A stretch of DNA of 64,000 bases from contig LR746274.1 in NCBI GenBank assembly GCA_902729315.2, forward strand, positions 6,135,037 through 6,199,036. Reading direction: 5' to 3'. Shown piece after piece: positions 1 to 12,935 of the stretch; positions within the stretch are counted from its first letter, which is position 1, and each line of letters starts with the position of its first letter. The translations under genes were made by a program, and so were the position numbers. This DNA is from Spirodela intermedia. Lineage: Eukaryota; Streptophyta; Magnoliopsida; Alismatales; Araceae. The notes beneath the pieces were generated by a model. It did not search any database and was not told where the DNA came from. It saw nothing but the letters and a program-made list of their open reading frames with translations.

Positions 1-811
1 AAATCGTTTTCCGAAACATAAGACACGAATCTCTTCCAGATTCGAGAAGAGAATGCCATCAGAAAGCTTAAAAGTGTTCTCCCAACCAAAATGCGACGTT
101 CTTTTCTGAAGATTTGATGCATCAATCAGCTGAAACAAACTAATACAAATCCTATCAGATGAGCTGATAGTCCATAGCCGCACTATAATCCTGATACTTT
201 CAATCTATCATCCATAAAAGTGTATTTCGCGTATAGATTCTATTCCATAGCTGATTGTCATCCATGTAATCGCCATTTGATTGGATAAACTATAATTTTT
301 GGCAGGAAACAAATTGCTCTGATTCACAGTCATATTCGATTTAAATCTCCGATGCCAAGGTATTCTTAAACAACATTCGATATTTCAAGCTCACATCAAC
401 GAATTTATCACTGATGCCGATGCCTGATGAAGCTTCGACATCCAATACGAAATGGGTTTTGGCCGGATTTCAAGTGATAACCGTGTTTCTTCATGACTCC
501 CGCACAAGGTATGTCTTCTAAATCTTCCCAATTTTAATCTAAAACTTAGATTAGCGTTTCATCCAGATCCAAGATTCACAGGAACATTAAAAACATAATT
601 CGGATAATAATCAAACGATGGGGGATAAATCCCGCATGTCTCAATCATATCCAGTTTCTCCCGTGATATGGGACTAATCTAACACGAACATAGATGGAGA
701 TCGAAGAACACATGATGCTAGAGATCTCATCCCAGCATAGAAAAAGGTCTTTATATCAAAATTAGATTGCTCTGGAACAGAAAGGAAGTAGGTAGAGATT
801 GGATCACCTCT
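1..811. other. intergenic, 3' flank of eS17
   Basis: AT-rich sequence with no convincing coding region on either strand. It lies downstream of the minus-strand eS17 gene, so the right-hand part should contain that gene's 3' UTR and poly(A) site. I see no RNA gene, repeat or conserved protein motif here. Confidence 0.6.
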
Positions 812-1249
812 CTAGTACCTGCCGCGGCCGGCGGCGCCGCCTCCGCGGCCGCCGTAGAAGCCTGGGCCGCCGGCGCCCTGCGAGGTCTCGGCCTGCTTGA
901 CGCCGGGGAGGTCAGCCATGCCGAGGGCGGCGAGCATGTCGATGGTCTCCTTGTCGACCTCGATGCCCTCCGTCTTGATAGCGGAGACCTCGGGGACGAA
1001 GTCCATGCGGCGTTCGCGCTCCTCCTCCTGGAGCTTGAGAGAGATGCCCCGCACGGGCCCGCGCTGGATCCGCTTCATCAGGTGGGTCGAGAACCCAGCG
1101 ATCTTGTTGCGGAGGCGCTTGGAGGGGATGATGGCCACCTCCTCTAGGATCTTCTTGTTGGTGTGGAAGTCCAGCGTCATGCGGGAGTAGTACCGCTCAA
1201 TCACCTGCCGGGACGACTTCTTCACCGTCTTCGTCCTCACGCGCCCCAT
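812..1249 (-). CDS. RPS17: 40S ribosomal protein eS17 (RPS17)
   Basis: Single uninterrupted exon of 145 codons encoding cytosolic small-subunit protein eS17, a structural component of the 40S head. The N-terminus [20 protein letters not shown], the motif [20 protein letters not shown] and the block [20 protein letters not shown] are the conserved eS17 signatures. The C-terminal 20 residues form a Gly/Arg-rich tail typical of plant members. Length matches the family (about 140 aa). The start is the first ATG in frame, and the upstream DNA carries two telo-box motifs as in other plant ribosomal protein genes. No intron is seen in the coding part. The gene appears intact and is the last gene before the tandem array on its upstream side. 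Confidence 0.97.
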   Translation of the reverse strand: MGRVRTKTVKKSSRQVIERYYSRMTLDFHTNKKILEEVAIIPSKRLRNKIAGFSTHLMKRIQRGPVRGISLKLQEEERERRMDFVPEVSAIKTEGIEVDKETIDMLAALGMADLPGVKQAETSQGAGGPGFYGGRGGGAAGRGRY

Positions 1250-1271
1250 CTTCTTCTTCCTCCCTCACTCC

Positions 1272-1291
1272 TAGGGTTCGGGCTAGGGTTT
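1272..1291 (-). promoter_or_regulatory. two telo-box motifs upstream of eS17
   Basis: On the plus strand TAGGGTT (1272-1278) and TAGGGTTT (1284-1291) occur 23-42 bp before the eS17 start codon. In the gene's orientation these read AACCCTA and AAACCCTA, the telo-box common in promoters and leaders of plant ribosomal protein genes. Function is inferred from that family pattern. Confidence 0.6.
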
Positions 1292-1582
1292 CGCCTCCGC
1301 CGCCGCCGAGTGCCTGCAGTAAGGGGATGAGAAGGAGAAGAAGAGAAGGGGTGACTCTCTGGTTCTCTTATAGCTCTCGAGGAAGTTAGGGCAACGAAAT
1401 GCCAGCCAGATTTGGGCCGGAAATAGTGGGCTCGACACGGCCCATAGACAAACCCAAAAAGCCCACACAGTCCATTTATTTTTGACTGGGTTTTGCAGTA
1501 CTGGGTCGCCGCTTGAGTGCACCGCGACGAGTCGCTTTGGCCGCACCGCGAAGGACTCGGGCCAGACTCGGGGCCGGTGACG

Positions 1583-1713
1583 AGTTGACTCAGCTCCGTC
1601 GGCTTCTACACTAATTCACACTTAAGTCTTTGACATTTTGACGGTATGATTTTGATTTGATGCTTGTTAGGACCCAAAATGTCAGAGTCCGCACGCTTCA
1701 GAAATAGGCCAAA
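1583..1713. repeat. diverged copy of the array junction sequence
   Basis: About 80 bp here (near 1583-1665, from a 'gactcagctccgtcggctt' core through 'ggtatgattttg') is recognisably related to 13414-13485 and 25180-25251, the sequence at each internal boundary of the 11.8-kb array. The copies at the two internal junctions look alike; this outer copy differs at many positions and has about 50 extra bases before the array starts. This suggests an older duplication preceding the recent amplification. Confidence 0.65.
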
Positions 1714-2437
1714 ATTTTGGTTTGACGATTATTAGGATCCACAGTCTGAGAGAGTGGACCCTTCAAAAATAGGCGTATGCCGCTGTGTGTGGCGAGCACA
1801 CGGTATTCTTTAGTAAAAGGCGAAAGAATAGTTCGCTCTGTGCTCACCACGCGGCTGCGTAGTGAACCATGTCGTTCCTACAGCATATTAATATGGCGTC
1901 TCCTGGTGTTGGCTGTCTAAATAATCGATGTGGGACTAAATAGAAAACCATCTCAATAAACTAATGGATCGGTTTATTGCCACTTAGGGAGAACCGGACC
2001 CGACATGACCTGGAGACGACGGTAGGAGGATTTAGACTTGAGATCGTCGTTACACCTCTGATGTCATGGCCTTGGACTTCCCTATGTTCTCCACGCTCAC
2101 ACAATGAGAACATGGCTCTTATTATCTTGGTAATGGTTGTTTTATTGGTCAATCTAGTTCACAATCCATTCGGAGTCCCATCATCTAGTTATTGGACGTT
2201 TATTAATCTCCCAAGCAAAGTTGCCTTATGTTAATAATAGATAGGGATATTCATGACCTTCTGAGAAAAGATTGTATACACTTAAAAAATACATTGAAGG
2301 TCTATTAATGAAGGAAACCCTCGTGACATTCAATCTATCCAAGAATTATTTGTTGTACAATTATTCTAAACCCTTGTGGATATTCATGCATAGTTGCAAG
2401 GATATGCATGAACTATATAATTCAAAACACAATTGAT

Positions 2438-5284
2438 GAACTTATGCACCATTCACTAAAAAGGGGTCACAAGAAGAACATGGGACTCAATGCATAGGTC
2501 CCATGGAACTAATAGGGTCAATAAAGCCATGAAAATCCAAGAGAGGGGATTGAATTAATTATTTTTTAAATAATAATTGAAAAAAATTAATGCAATTGTA
2601 CAAGTATATTATAAAACTCAATGAGTTTTCTCTCTAGAAATGTTCAATCAAGAGAATTAAATAATTTAAAATGGTTCATTCATTTTCACTTACTCAACTC
2701 TTCAAATATACTCTATGTAAGTTACGTTACACACAAATAGCACAACATCCAAACATTGAGTGTTGACGTATCTTTATTAGATTTACAACTCATATGTATT
2801 TGGCACTCACATCTAGATTCACAGCTATAGACAATTTAACATTAGAGATCTAGTGTTGGCACATTGTTATGCATTCATGGCGCTAGAAATGTCAAAATTG
2901 CCTTCAAATACTATTACTAGTGGTTAAAGTTTTCCCCTATGAATAAAATTTTCAAAGAAGATTAAATTGAACATTACAATAGTTAGATGCCATAACTTGT
3001 CCTTGTTATAGTGCATAATTCTTTGAAGAGTTATCTTCACCTGAACTTGGACACATTTCCTTATTTTTGTTACTACTTGCTTTTTTGTTTTCTTTACTCT
3101 TACTCATATTAATTTGAATTTTTAAATATTCTTAATTTTGTGGACAACTATTTATGATACATTAATCTTCTACATTCAAGTGAGATGTCACTTTATATGG
3201 TTATAAAATGATAATTTATGCATCAAAATGAATAGCTTCCATTTTATTACCATAGTGTAGTCATTCTTGTTGGTCTAAAGCAATGATTTAAAGATAGGGT
3301 GCAAAGCTGAAAAGGGAGACTAAGTTAGTCATTTAAAATGTCCATATTTTTTTTGACTTTTATAGAATTTATTTATACTCTATTAAATAGTATGCAAATG
3401 AGTTGAACACTATTCAATAGTCAAGAATAAAAAACACATTTTGATAGTGGTTTTGTCCTTCCATAAGTACACTTACCTATAGTTCTTACCCTTAGTTTTA
3501 AATATTTTCTTTAAGATGACTACAATTAAAATTCATAGGATGAACAAATCTTATTATAGATTTCATAAGACTATTGATAAGTCTTCATTATCATGAGTTA
3601 ATAATTAGTAAATAATATAGTTTTAGCCTTAACTCATGATAAATAAACTTATATTTATGTTAAAGTGTGAAAAGTGGTTTTCAATTGATTAACATGAATT
3701 TTTAGGTAATTATGTGATTTTATACGAATTTATATGATTTTTTGAGTCTTACTTTTGAGATAAATAAAGAAAAAATAAAATAAAATAAAATGGGGGGGAC
3801 CCGCTGGCTAGCCAGGCCCACAAGCGGATCAAAAGTGTAGTTGGGGAGGAGCCGCGAGCAAGAGCTCAAGCAGCTAGGACCGATAAGGGCACGTGTGTGC
3901 CACTCTCCTTCCACGTCATCGGTGGCCAGTCAACTATGGGGCAAGGAGTGGTCGTACACACATGAAAAAAGAACTTGCTTTGAAATGTAACATTACTATA
4001 TATTCGTCCAAAACTTCGGCGCACAAGCGATGTGGGACTAAACCTGCATCACACCTTCCCCAGAAAGGGCGGGCGATCAGTGCGGGTTCGAATCTTCCTA
4101 GAGTCAAAACTCATATTTTTTTTATCTGATTATCGCGACTTTCCTGTAGATCGTCGGTAAAGGATTAAGCAACCAGAATCGTTAGATCATCAGCAAAAAT
4201 CTCATCAACACGATTCGCGGAGTATTGTTACTAAAATTGCTAAACGATTCGCGATAAAAGGATAGCGAATCCATCGAGTAAAGCATCTCCGATTGATTGA
4301 CGGACAAGCCGTTGTCGGGAAGAGGACGATCTGCTGGGAGATAAGTCGCCACCTCTTGAGAGCATACCGAATGCGATGAAGAGCCTCCTCTTGTTGCGCG
4401 GACCTGAGGATGAAGCTCTCTAACACGCGCCTCACCTCCATCTAGCTCTTCTCCATCGGGTGACAATCGTCGGAGAGCTGCAAAGTTACCGTTTTTTCAC
4501 TCTGTCAGGTGACAGTTATCGGAGACGATTCGACGACCCATTTCATTGATCTCTAGACTTCGCAAAGAGATCTAGAGATTGCCCACGTCGTCTTTGTCCA
4601 AGGAGAGCCTTCGAGGCCGTGGACACTACACGACGATTCTCCCGAACGCTCAGAATTCCAATGCATTACCGACGCATCACTACCACGACGTTGGAACTTT
4701 ATTTTCCTACTTTCAACTTACTTTTCATTTCATTTAGTGATAATTTGTATGATTTTAAATTTAACAACTTATACTTCATTCAATTATGATTCTTCTAGCT
4801 TTTACATATCTTAATTTGATCAATTAAATCGTCTGTAATCACTTATGTAAGAATTACTGAGTGGAACTCTATTTCTGCCTGATTCGCGTTCACCGGGTGC
4901 TGACGTCATCTTGATGTCTGCACCCTTATTTCCCTTTTTTATGAATTTTAAATATATTTCATTTTCATTTCTTAGTATAAAATTTATAGAAAATAGTATA
5001 CTTTGAGGAAAATTTTGAATAATTACCTAATATTATATTATATTCATGTGATCGACTTGAAAAATTACTACTATTTTTAGAAGTTTTATTGAATTATACT
5101 TGATATATTTTTCAGAAATACTTCTAAATATCTAAAAACTCGTATTTTCTAGTTTTATAAATTTTAAATTTGTGTGATTTACTATACAACGACTAAGTCA
5201 TGTCAACTATCTTCTTGCATTAAACACCATGTCACTAGCTTACGTTTTCCTTATTACTAATACTCAAATTAGTATCTTCACAAA
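2438..5284. repeat. segment of unit 1 absent from the diverged relative
   Basis: In the diverged copy at 25885-28585 the sequence passes directly from a counterpart of about 2437 (aaaacacaattgat) to a counterpart of about 5285 (agagattgagaatgagtgat). This 2.85-kb block is therefore either an insertion in the array lineage or a deletion in the relative. It includes the GC-richer patch 3790-4680 and a sequence near 4088 (gggttcgaatc) that resembles a tRNA B box. I see no terminal inverted repeats, LTRs or coding motifs, so its class is unknown. The twin copy is 14204-17050. Confidence 0.6.
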
Positions 5285-7836
5285 TAGGGATTAAGAATGA
5301 GTGATAGGCTTCTCAACTCATTAAGTTCACTCACTTCTGTAAACCTATGGCTCTACTTGTGTAGAGCATGGGTTTATTTTCTTATCTTTTTCATTGATTT
5401 TTCTATCTAAAATATTTTATTTTTATTATAATCCAATTTTATTATTTCTAATATCTTCCTTGATTATTAATTTTATTATTTTATGCTTGAAAATATAATC
5501 AAACAACAAATAGAATGGATTAAATCTTCATTCAACTATTAGTATAATGATAACATATTTATGACAAAAATTCACTTTTCCTATTTAATATTATATCTCA
5601 ACATCCACATACTTAAACTAACATTTTTTTTTGTGAATTTGAATTTTCCTAGATTATTGTATTAATACAATCTAATATTGGTATAAGATATTTAATTATT
5701 TAGAGGTACATGTATATATGTCATCATTTTCATTAAATAAATTATAACATGTTCCCATGTCATTTCAATACAGTCCCAACAAAAATGATTTTTTTTGCTA
5801 CAAATATGAGACCTAATAAACTATGTTATGAATGTCTTCTCTTATTCAATATAAATTCCATGTATTTAGATATGCAGCTTTATTTACTAATTTATCATAG
5901 ATGAAGTTTTATAGACTGAAATATATTGTGCCATATAATATATATCACACCCTAAATTTTATGTAATAAGGTGCATGCTTAATATACCATATTATCATAA
6001 TGTATAAGTTATGCAATGAAATATTGTATTTTTTGTATTGAAGTTTTTATGCTCCAAATGTTATACTTATTTTTTGCAACATAAATATCATTTATTTAAT
6101 ATTGTGATATTTATAATGTGTTATTTTAGATTATAGTGTATTGAAATGTTACTTGACATGATGACCTAAAGTATAATCCTCTAGGGGCTGATATTTTTAC
6201 TCTAAAGTATAATCCTCATATACATAAATATTGTGATTACACAATATAATTAATCATTTACTATACTATATTATACCATACTATTATGTAACATAACTTC
6301 TCATTTAGTGAAATATGAGGCCTGATATAGTATAGTATTCTCAGTATAATTTTCTATCAACAAAAAATTTATACACAATATACTATTCTATTGGACAATA
6401 TAAATCTAATACATTGAAATATAAGCTGATATATTGTTGTATTCAAGCTGATAACATTGACAATATATTCTCATATATGAAAATATAAACCTTTAAGTGT
6501 TTCATTTTTTCGCAATGTAAATATCATAAACTCTATGTTATATACTATTCACATATCTTTTTGCATTCATATGTTGTCCTCAGTGTCTATTGAAAAGAAG
6601 TATATTTTAAAAAAAACTATTTGTGATTAATCTAAAATTACATAAAACTATTATATATGTTAGTAATCACCTATGCAACTAATATTATATTAATCAAAAT
6701 AACATTAAATGACCATTTTGTTATGTATATTTTTGCTGACATCAAAATTTATTTGAGGTTGTAAAATACAACAAAATTCAAGCACAAGTGATAATTATTA
6801 CACTCAAACCTAGGTGTAGGCACTAGGGCACCCCCTTATTCCCCTCAATTAACCTTCCACTTGTCTTTGCATAGATAGAGAACACAAAAGAGACCAATTC
6901 TAAAAAGGTTCATCATCTTTTCCTACTACTTTCCTCTATATATATTACAAGGGCCCCTCTTAGTTGTTACACCTTATGGGTAACCATTGTCTTTATTGGG
7001 TAATCGTTAGGCATTGCCTCAAACATCTCATTGCTCATTGGGGTTGCTTCACTTGTTGTGCCAAACATTAGAGCCATTAGAGCATCTAGATCTACATTCC
7101 CAACATCACGTAGGAGTAACTCCATGTCTACTTCTGCTCATGCACTGCTAGATACATGTTCAGTCATATGTTTAGGTTCTCACCTTAGTGTATGATTGTT
7201 GATGCCTCTTCAATGAGACATGACATCTGCGTACGTTGTGCCACTCATGTACTCCCTGTTGCATGTGTGTGATGTGTCATTTGTACACATCTCACTACAT
7301 TTGGACACTAGATTTGCACACCATGTTCCTATATGATCATCTTTTATACTTGTGACACTTAACAAGTGATACATTCTTTGATTAATAACTTGAAACATGA
7401 AAGTTGAGCATCTATAAGGGCATACTAAGCAAGCCAATCTAAAGTTATTGCATAGGTAAAACAATTAAATGTTGTATAGACCAAAAGGTGTAAGCATGCA
7501 CTCACAAATGTGTATGAAAAGGATCAGTGCATACAATGATGCGTTGTATAGTAAATCATCAAATTTCTTAATTATTGTCCACGTTTGATTATTAGTATTA
7601 TCTTTAATAACTTGATAATATTATAGTGAAGCTATCCTACTAGTGTCCTTGATTTGCAAAAGTACATTATATCAAATTAGTGTTAGAGCTTTTATACTTA
7701 CATCTTACACTCAATTGAAGGGAGAATAGACCTCTTGGATTAACAAATGATGTATCATAGAGTGTTTTCAATTTGTAAATATGATAGAGTAAACACAACT
7801 CCATGTTAAGGTCTTATGGGAGTTCATAAAGAAAGT
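5285..7836. other. non-coding AT-rich part of unit 1
   Basis: Very AT-rich DNA with multiple short near-repeats of TATA/ATAT-type sequence (for example 6230-6330). No gene or clear transposon ends are visible. A diverged counterpart exists at about 25930-27850, so it is old sequence shared by both repeat lineages. The twin copy in unit 2 is 17051-19602. Confidence 0.55.
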
Positions 7837-8080
7837 TCTAGGAGAATGAGATATTACAGTCATACATTAATTCTCCTTTATTTGTGTATATGTCTTACTT
7901 TTTACAATTATGTTCATCTTGTTTATAGGCGAGTCTAATCTAATTTTGGTATAAGTGAAATTGATTAGCCGAATCTAACCAATTGAGTTGGATATTTCTC
8001 TCTCCTCCCTCATGAGCTAAAGACTCTCTCCCCTTTGTCAGCACCTTTTCTAAAAACCAACAATCTAAGCAGCATCAACA
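7837..8080 (+). repeat. 5' LTR of Copia copy 1
   Basis: About 244 bp, related to the 300-bp 3' LTR at 12636-12935. Both share ggagaatg near the start, a 'taattctcctttattt' / 'taatcctcttttattt' block, and the end '...tcaaca'. It appears to have lost about 50 bp relative to the 3' LTR and differs at many positions, which indicates an old insertion. Confidence 0.8.
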
Positions 8081-11000
8081 TGATATCAATGTAGGCAATG
8101 TGGCAATGTTTCATTTCTATTGATCCTTTAGAACACTTTAGAACTTATTTTTCATATTTATATGATTAATCTAGGGCAAAAAAGTCTGATTTGCCCTACA
8201 CCTAAAATCTGGTCGTTTCTACATTTGATGTTTGTTCTTTTGGATGATCTTGGATGATTGATGGTGTATGATGACTTCTTAGAACTCTAAAGACCATCCT
8301 CAACCCTCATTATCTCCCCTCTAAAAATTGAGGGTGAGAGAGCTGATTGATCCATTTTGGAGAGAGAAAGTTTTTGTTTTTTTATTTAGTAATATCTTAA
8401 TTTTGATTTGATCTCATTTATCCTCATAAAAAGTGAGAGCACAACTTATGTGGTAGATGATAGAATATAATATGCATGAATAGAGTTATTAATACAATAT
8501 CTTCATCCTACACCACTTATGAAAGGTTCTAAATTATATTTAGAGCTTCCTAATATTCCAAATGAGTTTAAACTAGATGGGAAAAACTTACTTCAGTGTC
8601 ACAAATTCATTGAAGTTATTTTGACTAGAAGACGGAAACTTAGCCATTTATTTGATTAGTCACTTGAACAAATGCATCCTCGATTTTGAGTTTAGAAAGA
8701 AGAATATACAATTATTAAGATATGACTTTAGAGAATTTTGACTTTTGAAGTCAATGATAATTATTTATCTCTCTCTACAACTAATAATATTGAGGAATGA
8801 ATTAATAATACTTCCTCAAAAAAAATATGACAGGGCACAAATTTATCAAATTATCTTAAAAGCCAATGGCTGTAAAATAAGATAGTATGTAAATGAACTT
8901 GAATCCTTGTGCTAGGAAATCTATAGTCTAGATCAATCATAGGAAAAGACTATGAGGATGCTTCATTTTTTCAACAGTACATTTAGACATCATAATTATA
9001 AATGTCTTGATTGTACTCAAGCTCAAATATTGAGAAGGAAGATTTTCAGTTTTAAAAGAAGTAATTTTTATTTTATAGAATGAAGAGAGTTGAAAAACCC
9101 ACATGATGTAAGCATAAAGAGTTTATAATTCAGTTTTTTTTACTAAGGAAAACAAATGCCCACGTTAGTAACGAGGTCAAATGAAGAAGGTTCAATAATA
9201 GGGTCAGAAGGATACCCTATGATATATTTATTGTAATCAAGTGCGAGACCTCAAATATCAGAGCTACAAGTTACATGGGAGTCCTACAATAGGAGGCCAT
9301 GTTTATATCACTATTATGTCACCTTTTGAGGGAGTAATAACACTCCTAGAGTGTTAAAAGACTTGAAGGCTAAGATCAAAAAACTAAAATCAATTATGAT
9401 GTCTAGTATATCAAGTCACTTAGGTAAGAATTATAGATCATTCGTATTGTATACTAAATTTAATTCATTTTTTATTTTATGGATTATTGAAGTCACTAAT
9501 CATATGACTTATACTTCAAATTAAATTTTAACATATAATATTTTCCCCTCTAGTAGCAAAGTGGTCACAGCTAATAGATTACTTATGATCATAGAAAATA
9601 TAATAAATTTAGAATAAATTATCTATGTATACTTAGAAATATTTTATATGTGCCTAAATTGTACATTAATTTTCTCTATGTTAAAAACTTAATTGATGAT
9701 ATAAATTGTAAGGTGACCATTGATAGTAACATTTGTGATGTTTAAGATAAGGTAACAAATAAAGTGATTGGATGAGTTGAAAAGTGTGGAGTCCTTTATC
9801 ATCTTAACATTTTAGAACATACTTATATCATAAAATCAATATCTTCATCAAGACATGAAATTGTCAATGCTACTAAACTTAAAGGTTTTTTTTGTTGTAT
9901 CATTGTCGTCTTGGTCAGTTGTAATTTAGGACATTGAAAATTATATTTTTAAACTTAATTTATAAGATGAATGTTGAGAATTTTAAATGTGATGTGAATT
10001 AGTTAAGCACAAAGGAACCTCCCTTCTTACAAGTAATGAATAAAGTTTCACTCTATTTATACTTCTCTATAGTAATGTGTGGGGATCATCATTTACTTAT
10101 AATATCTTAGGAATAATTTGGTTTGTGACATTTATAGATTACTATTCACAAAGTATATAGATCTATTTAATATATCATAATTTTAAAGTTATTAAGTTAC
10201 TTCAATAATTTTACTCGTTAATTAAAAAATAATTTATAATAACTATTAAAAAATTTAACTTAGATAATTATTTATTTTTTAATCCACACAATAACTGAAT
10301 TTTTTCATAAGAGAATAAATTATTTATGAATATTTATGTGTTAACACCCCACAACAAAATGAAGAGGTGGAGAAGAAAAATCGTTGCATATTAGCATATT
10401 AGTAGTGGCAAGAGGTCTTCTATTCCAAAGTAATGTACCAAAATATTGTTAGTCAAAGTAGTCTTAATAATCAATCACATAAATCATTTACCAACCCAAG
10501 TATTGAAATTTAAGTATTCATTAGAGAGTCAATCATCTCATTGCCCACATGTTTCATCAAAACCAACTTGACTCTTAGGGTTTTTGGATGTGTGGCATAT
10601 GTTCATAATCAAGATCAAGTTAAAGGAAAAGTTTGATACATAAGCAATAAAATGTGTTTTCATTAGATACTCAAAACAAATGATGAAAATATTATCATCC
10701 TCTATCAAATAAATCTTATATTTCAATTGATGTAACTTTTAGTGAACATAGATTCTTTGTTAACACAAAATATTTCTCTTGAATGGGAAATTTTACCTAA
10801 AGATGATAGTGGAGAACTAAAACTTGGAAACTTCTAGTTACCAATATCACCTTTAGAAAAACATATGACTCTTTGGAGGAACCTCTACATGAAGTACCCT
10901 TCTATAACTCTACAGATAGTAAAAAAAATAAATTCAATCCTCAATGTTAGAAGAAACTCCTGAAGAGGTATCTATTACTCTTAGGAAATAAAAAAATGAG

Positions 11001-12635
11001 ATCTTTAGAAAATCAAAACTATATAAGTTCTCAATTTATATTTTTTAAATAGTTATCTTCTTCACATAGAGTATTTCTTAATTCTCTTAATATTGCATTC
11101 ATCCCATCAAATGTTAATGAAGCATTATCTAGTGAAGAATGGAGACAAGCAATGCATGAGAATTGAGGCTAGTTGAGAAGAATCACTTGGAAACTAGTTA
11201 AATTACCAAGGGAAAGATAGCAATTTGATGTAAATGAGTGTATACCATTAAATATAAGATTGATGGGATAATAGAAAAAATATAAAAGTAGAATAGTAGC
11301 CAAGTGATATGTTCAAACTTATGAGATAGATTATTTTTATATATATTCTCAAGCGGCAACGATGGATACTACTAGAATTTTTCTCTTTAGTAGTTAATGA
11401 TAATTAAATATGAAATAATTCAATATAAACAACATATGTTTACATGGAGAACTTGATGAGGAAATTTATACAAATGTTCCTCAAGGATTTGAAATTGGAT
11501 ATGAGGATAATGTATTTTGTAAAATAAAAAAAATCTTACATGGGCTCAAGCTATCTCCAAAAGTTTGGTTTTAAATATTTTTAAAATTGATGTGAAAGAT
11601 AGGTTATATACATAGTATTATAGACCATCCTCTACATATTAATTTTTCATCATTAGGAGGAACTATGATATCGTTAGTATATGTAGATGATATAATAGTG
11701 ATATGAAATGATGAGAAAGAAAAAGAATATTTAAGTGTTTACTAAAGAAATTTGATATTAAGATTTTCAAAAAAAATAAAATATTTTCTTGGTGTTTAGA
11801 TAACTCATTTTAAACAAAAAAAAAATCTTCATAAAATTTTATTATTGATTTTTTAAAAGACATAAAATTTTTGTAAACTCATCAGTACTCCTACATATCC
11901 AAATTAGAAACTTAGAAATAGACAAGAAAGTAACTCTATAGATAAGTTGAATTATCATCATCTTGTGGGAAAATTGATTTATCTTTTCTTGCATCATATA
12001 GTATGTAAGTGGGAATATTATACTATGTAAATAGACAAGAAAGTAACTCATTTATGTAAGTTCACAATTTAGCTAGAAATAGAGTTCTTCAATATTTGAA
12101 GGAAACTCCTATTAGAGGGTTATTTTCTAAGAATAATTATAATATAGATGTAGATATTTACACTTTTTTCTGATTATGTAGGCTCAATTACCAATCGGTG
12201 GTCAACTTGAGACTACTATACACTCTTTGAAGACAACCTCATTACATAGAGAAGTAAGAAGAAATGAGTGGTGGTCAAATCTAGCATGGAGTCAAGATTT
12301 TGAGTTGTGGTGTTAGGAATTAACAAAATCTTGTGAGTTAAAGGAATTTTAGAAGATGTCATAATCAAATGGAAGGTCCAATCAAGTTGTAATGTGATAA
12401 AAAAATTCGTTATAAGTATAATATACAGCCTTGTGCAACATGATTTGACCAAGCATATCAAAATTGATCAGCATTTCATCAGAGAAAAACTCAATAATTG
12501 TATCATTTGCAAACCATATATCTCAATTCATAAATAACTAGCATATACTCTCACTAAAAATTTAAGTTATACAGCCTTCTAAAAGGTCAATTCCAAGCTA
12601 GGATTAGACCATTTATTCACCAACTTAAGGGAGAA

Positions 12636-12935
12636 TGTTGGAGAATGATTATAGTTATATCTTAATCCTCTTTTATTTATCTCTACGCCCTACTTTTATA
12701 ATTATGTATCAAGTGAGTTAGATCTACTCTCTATTTCCTAATTTAATTAATTTAAAATTGATTAACCAGATCCGACCCACTAGGTTCAAACTATTATAAA
12801 GAACATATCCACTTCCTAAGTTAATTAATTTAAAACTTTTGTCTTTACTTTTCTCTCTCCTCTCTCACAAGACAACGGCTCTCTCACACCCGTCAGCATT
12901 TTCTCTAGCGACTAATGACCTCAACGGTGTCAACA
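12636..12935 (+). repeat. 3' LTR of Copia copy 1
   Basis: Begins TGTTGGAGAATG directly after the polypurine tract aagggagaa and ends ...GTCAACA, giving the canonical TG...CA termini. Related to but strongly diverged from the 5' LTR. Confidence 0.82.

Larger units (their letters stand above)
7837..12935 (+). mobile_element. decayed Ty1/Copia LTR retrotransposon, copy 1
   Basis: Order of recognisable parts: 5' LTR (7837-8080), a primer-binding-site-like tgatatcaatgtaggc directly after it (8081-8096, resembling the tRNA-iMet complement), a gag-like patch near 8540-8640 (NEFKLDGKNLLQ), a gag-preintegrase-like patch near 9890 (LYHCRLG), integrase remnants near 10090-10150 (WFVTFIDYYS) and 10572-10606 (LRVFGCVAYVH), reverse transcriptase near 11450-11710 (ILHGLKLSPKVWF, then YVDD at 11680-11691), RNase H and the pol C-terminus near 12440-12570 (HIKIDQHFIREKL), a polypurine tract (12627-12635) and the 3' LTR (12636-12935). 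The INT-before-RT order is Copia. Many in-frame stops and frameshifts interrupt it, so it is not autonomous. No target-site duplication is visible. Confidence 0.9.

Noticed and set aside
1977-2234. 85-codon plus-strand ORF repeated three times (also at 13743 and 25509)
   Set aside because: It is copied only because the whole unit is duplicated. It overlaps an open frame on the other strand and has no recognisable domain or coding-like context.
4075-4115. tRNA gene suggested by gggttcgaatc near 4088
   Set aside because: Only a B-box-like element is visible; no acceptor, D or anticodon stem could be folded around it.
4182-4466. Overlapping 94- and 78-codon minus-strand ORFs (and copies at 15948)
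   Set aside because: Two frames of the same GC-richer patch are open together, with no known motif. Likely chance.
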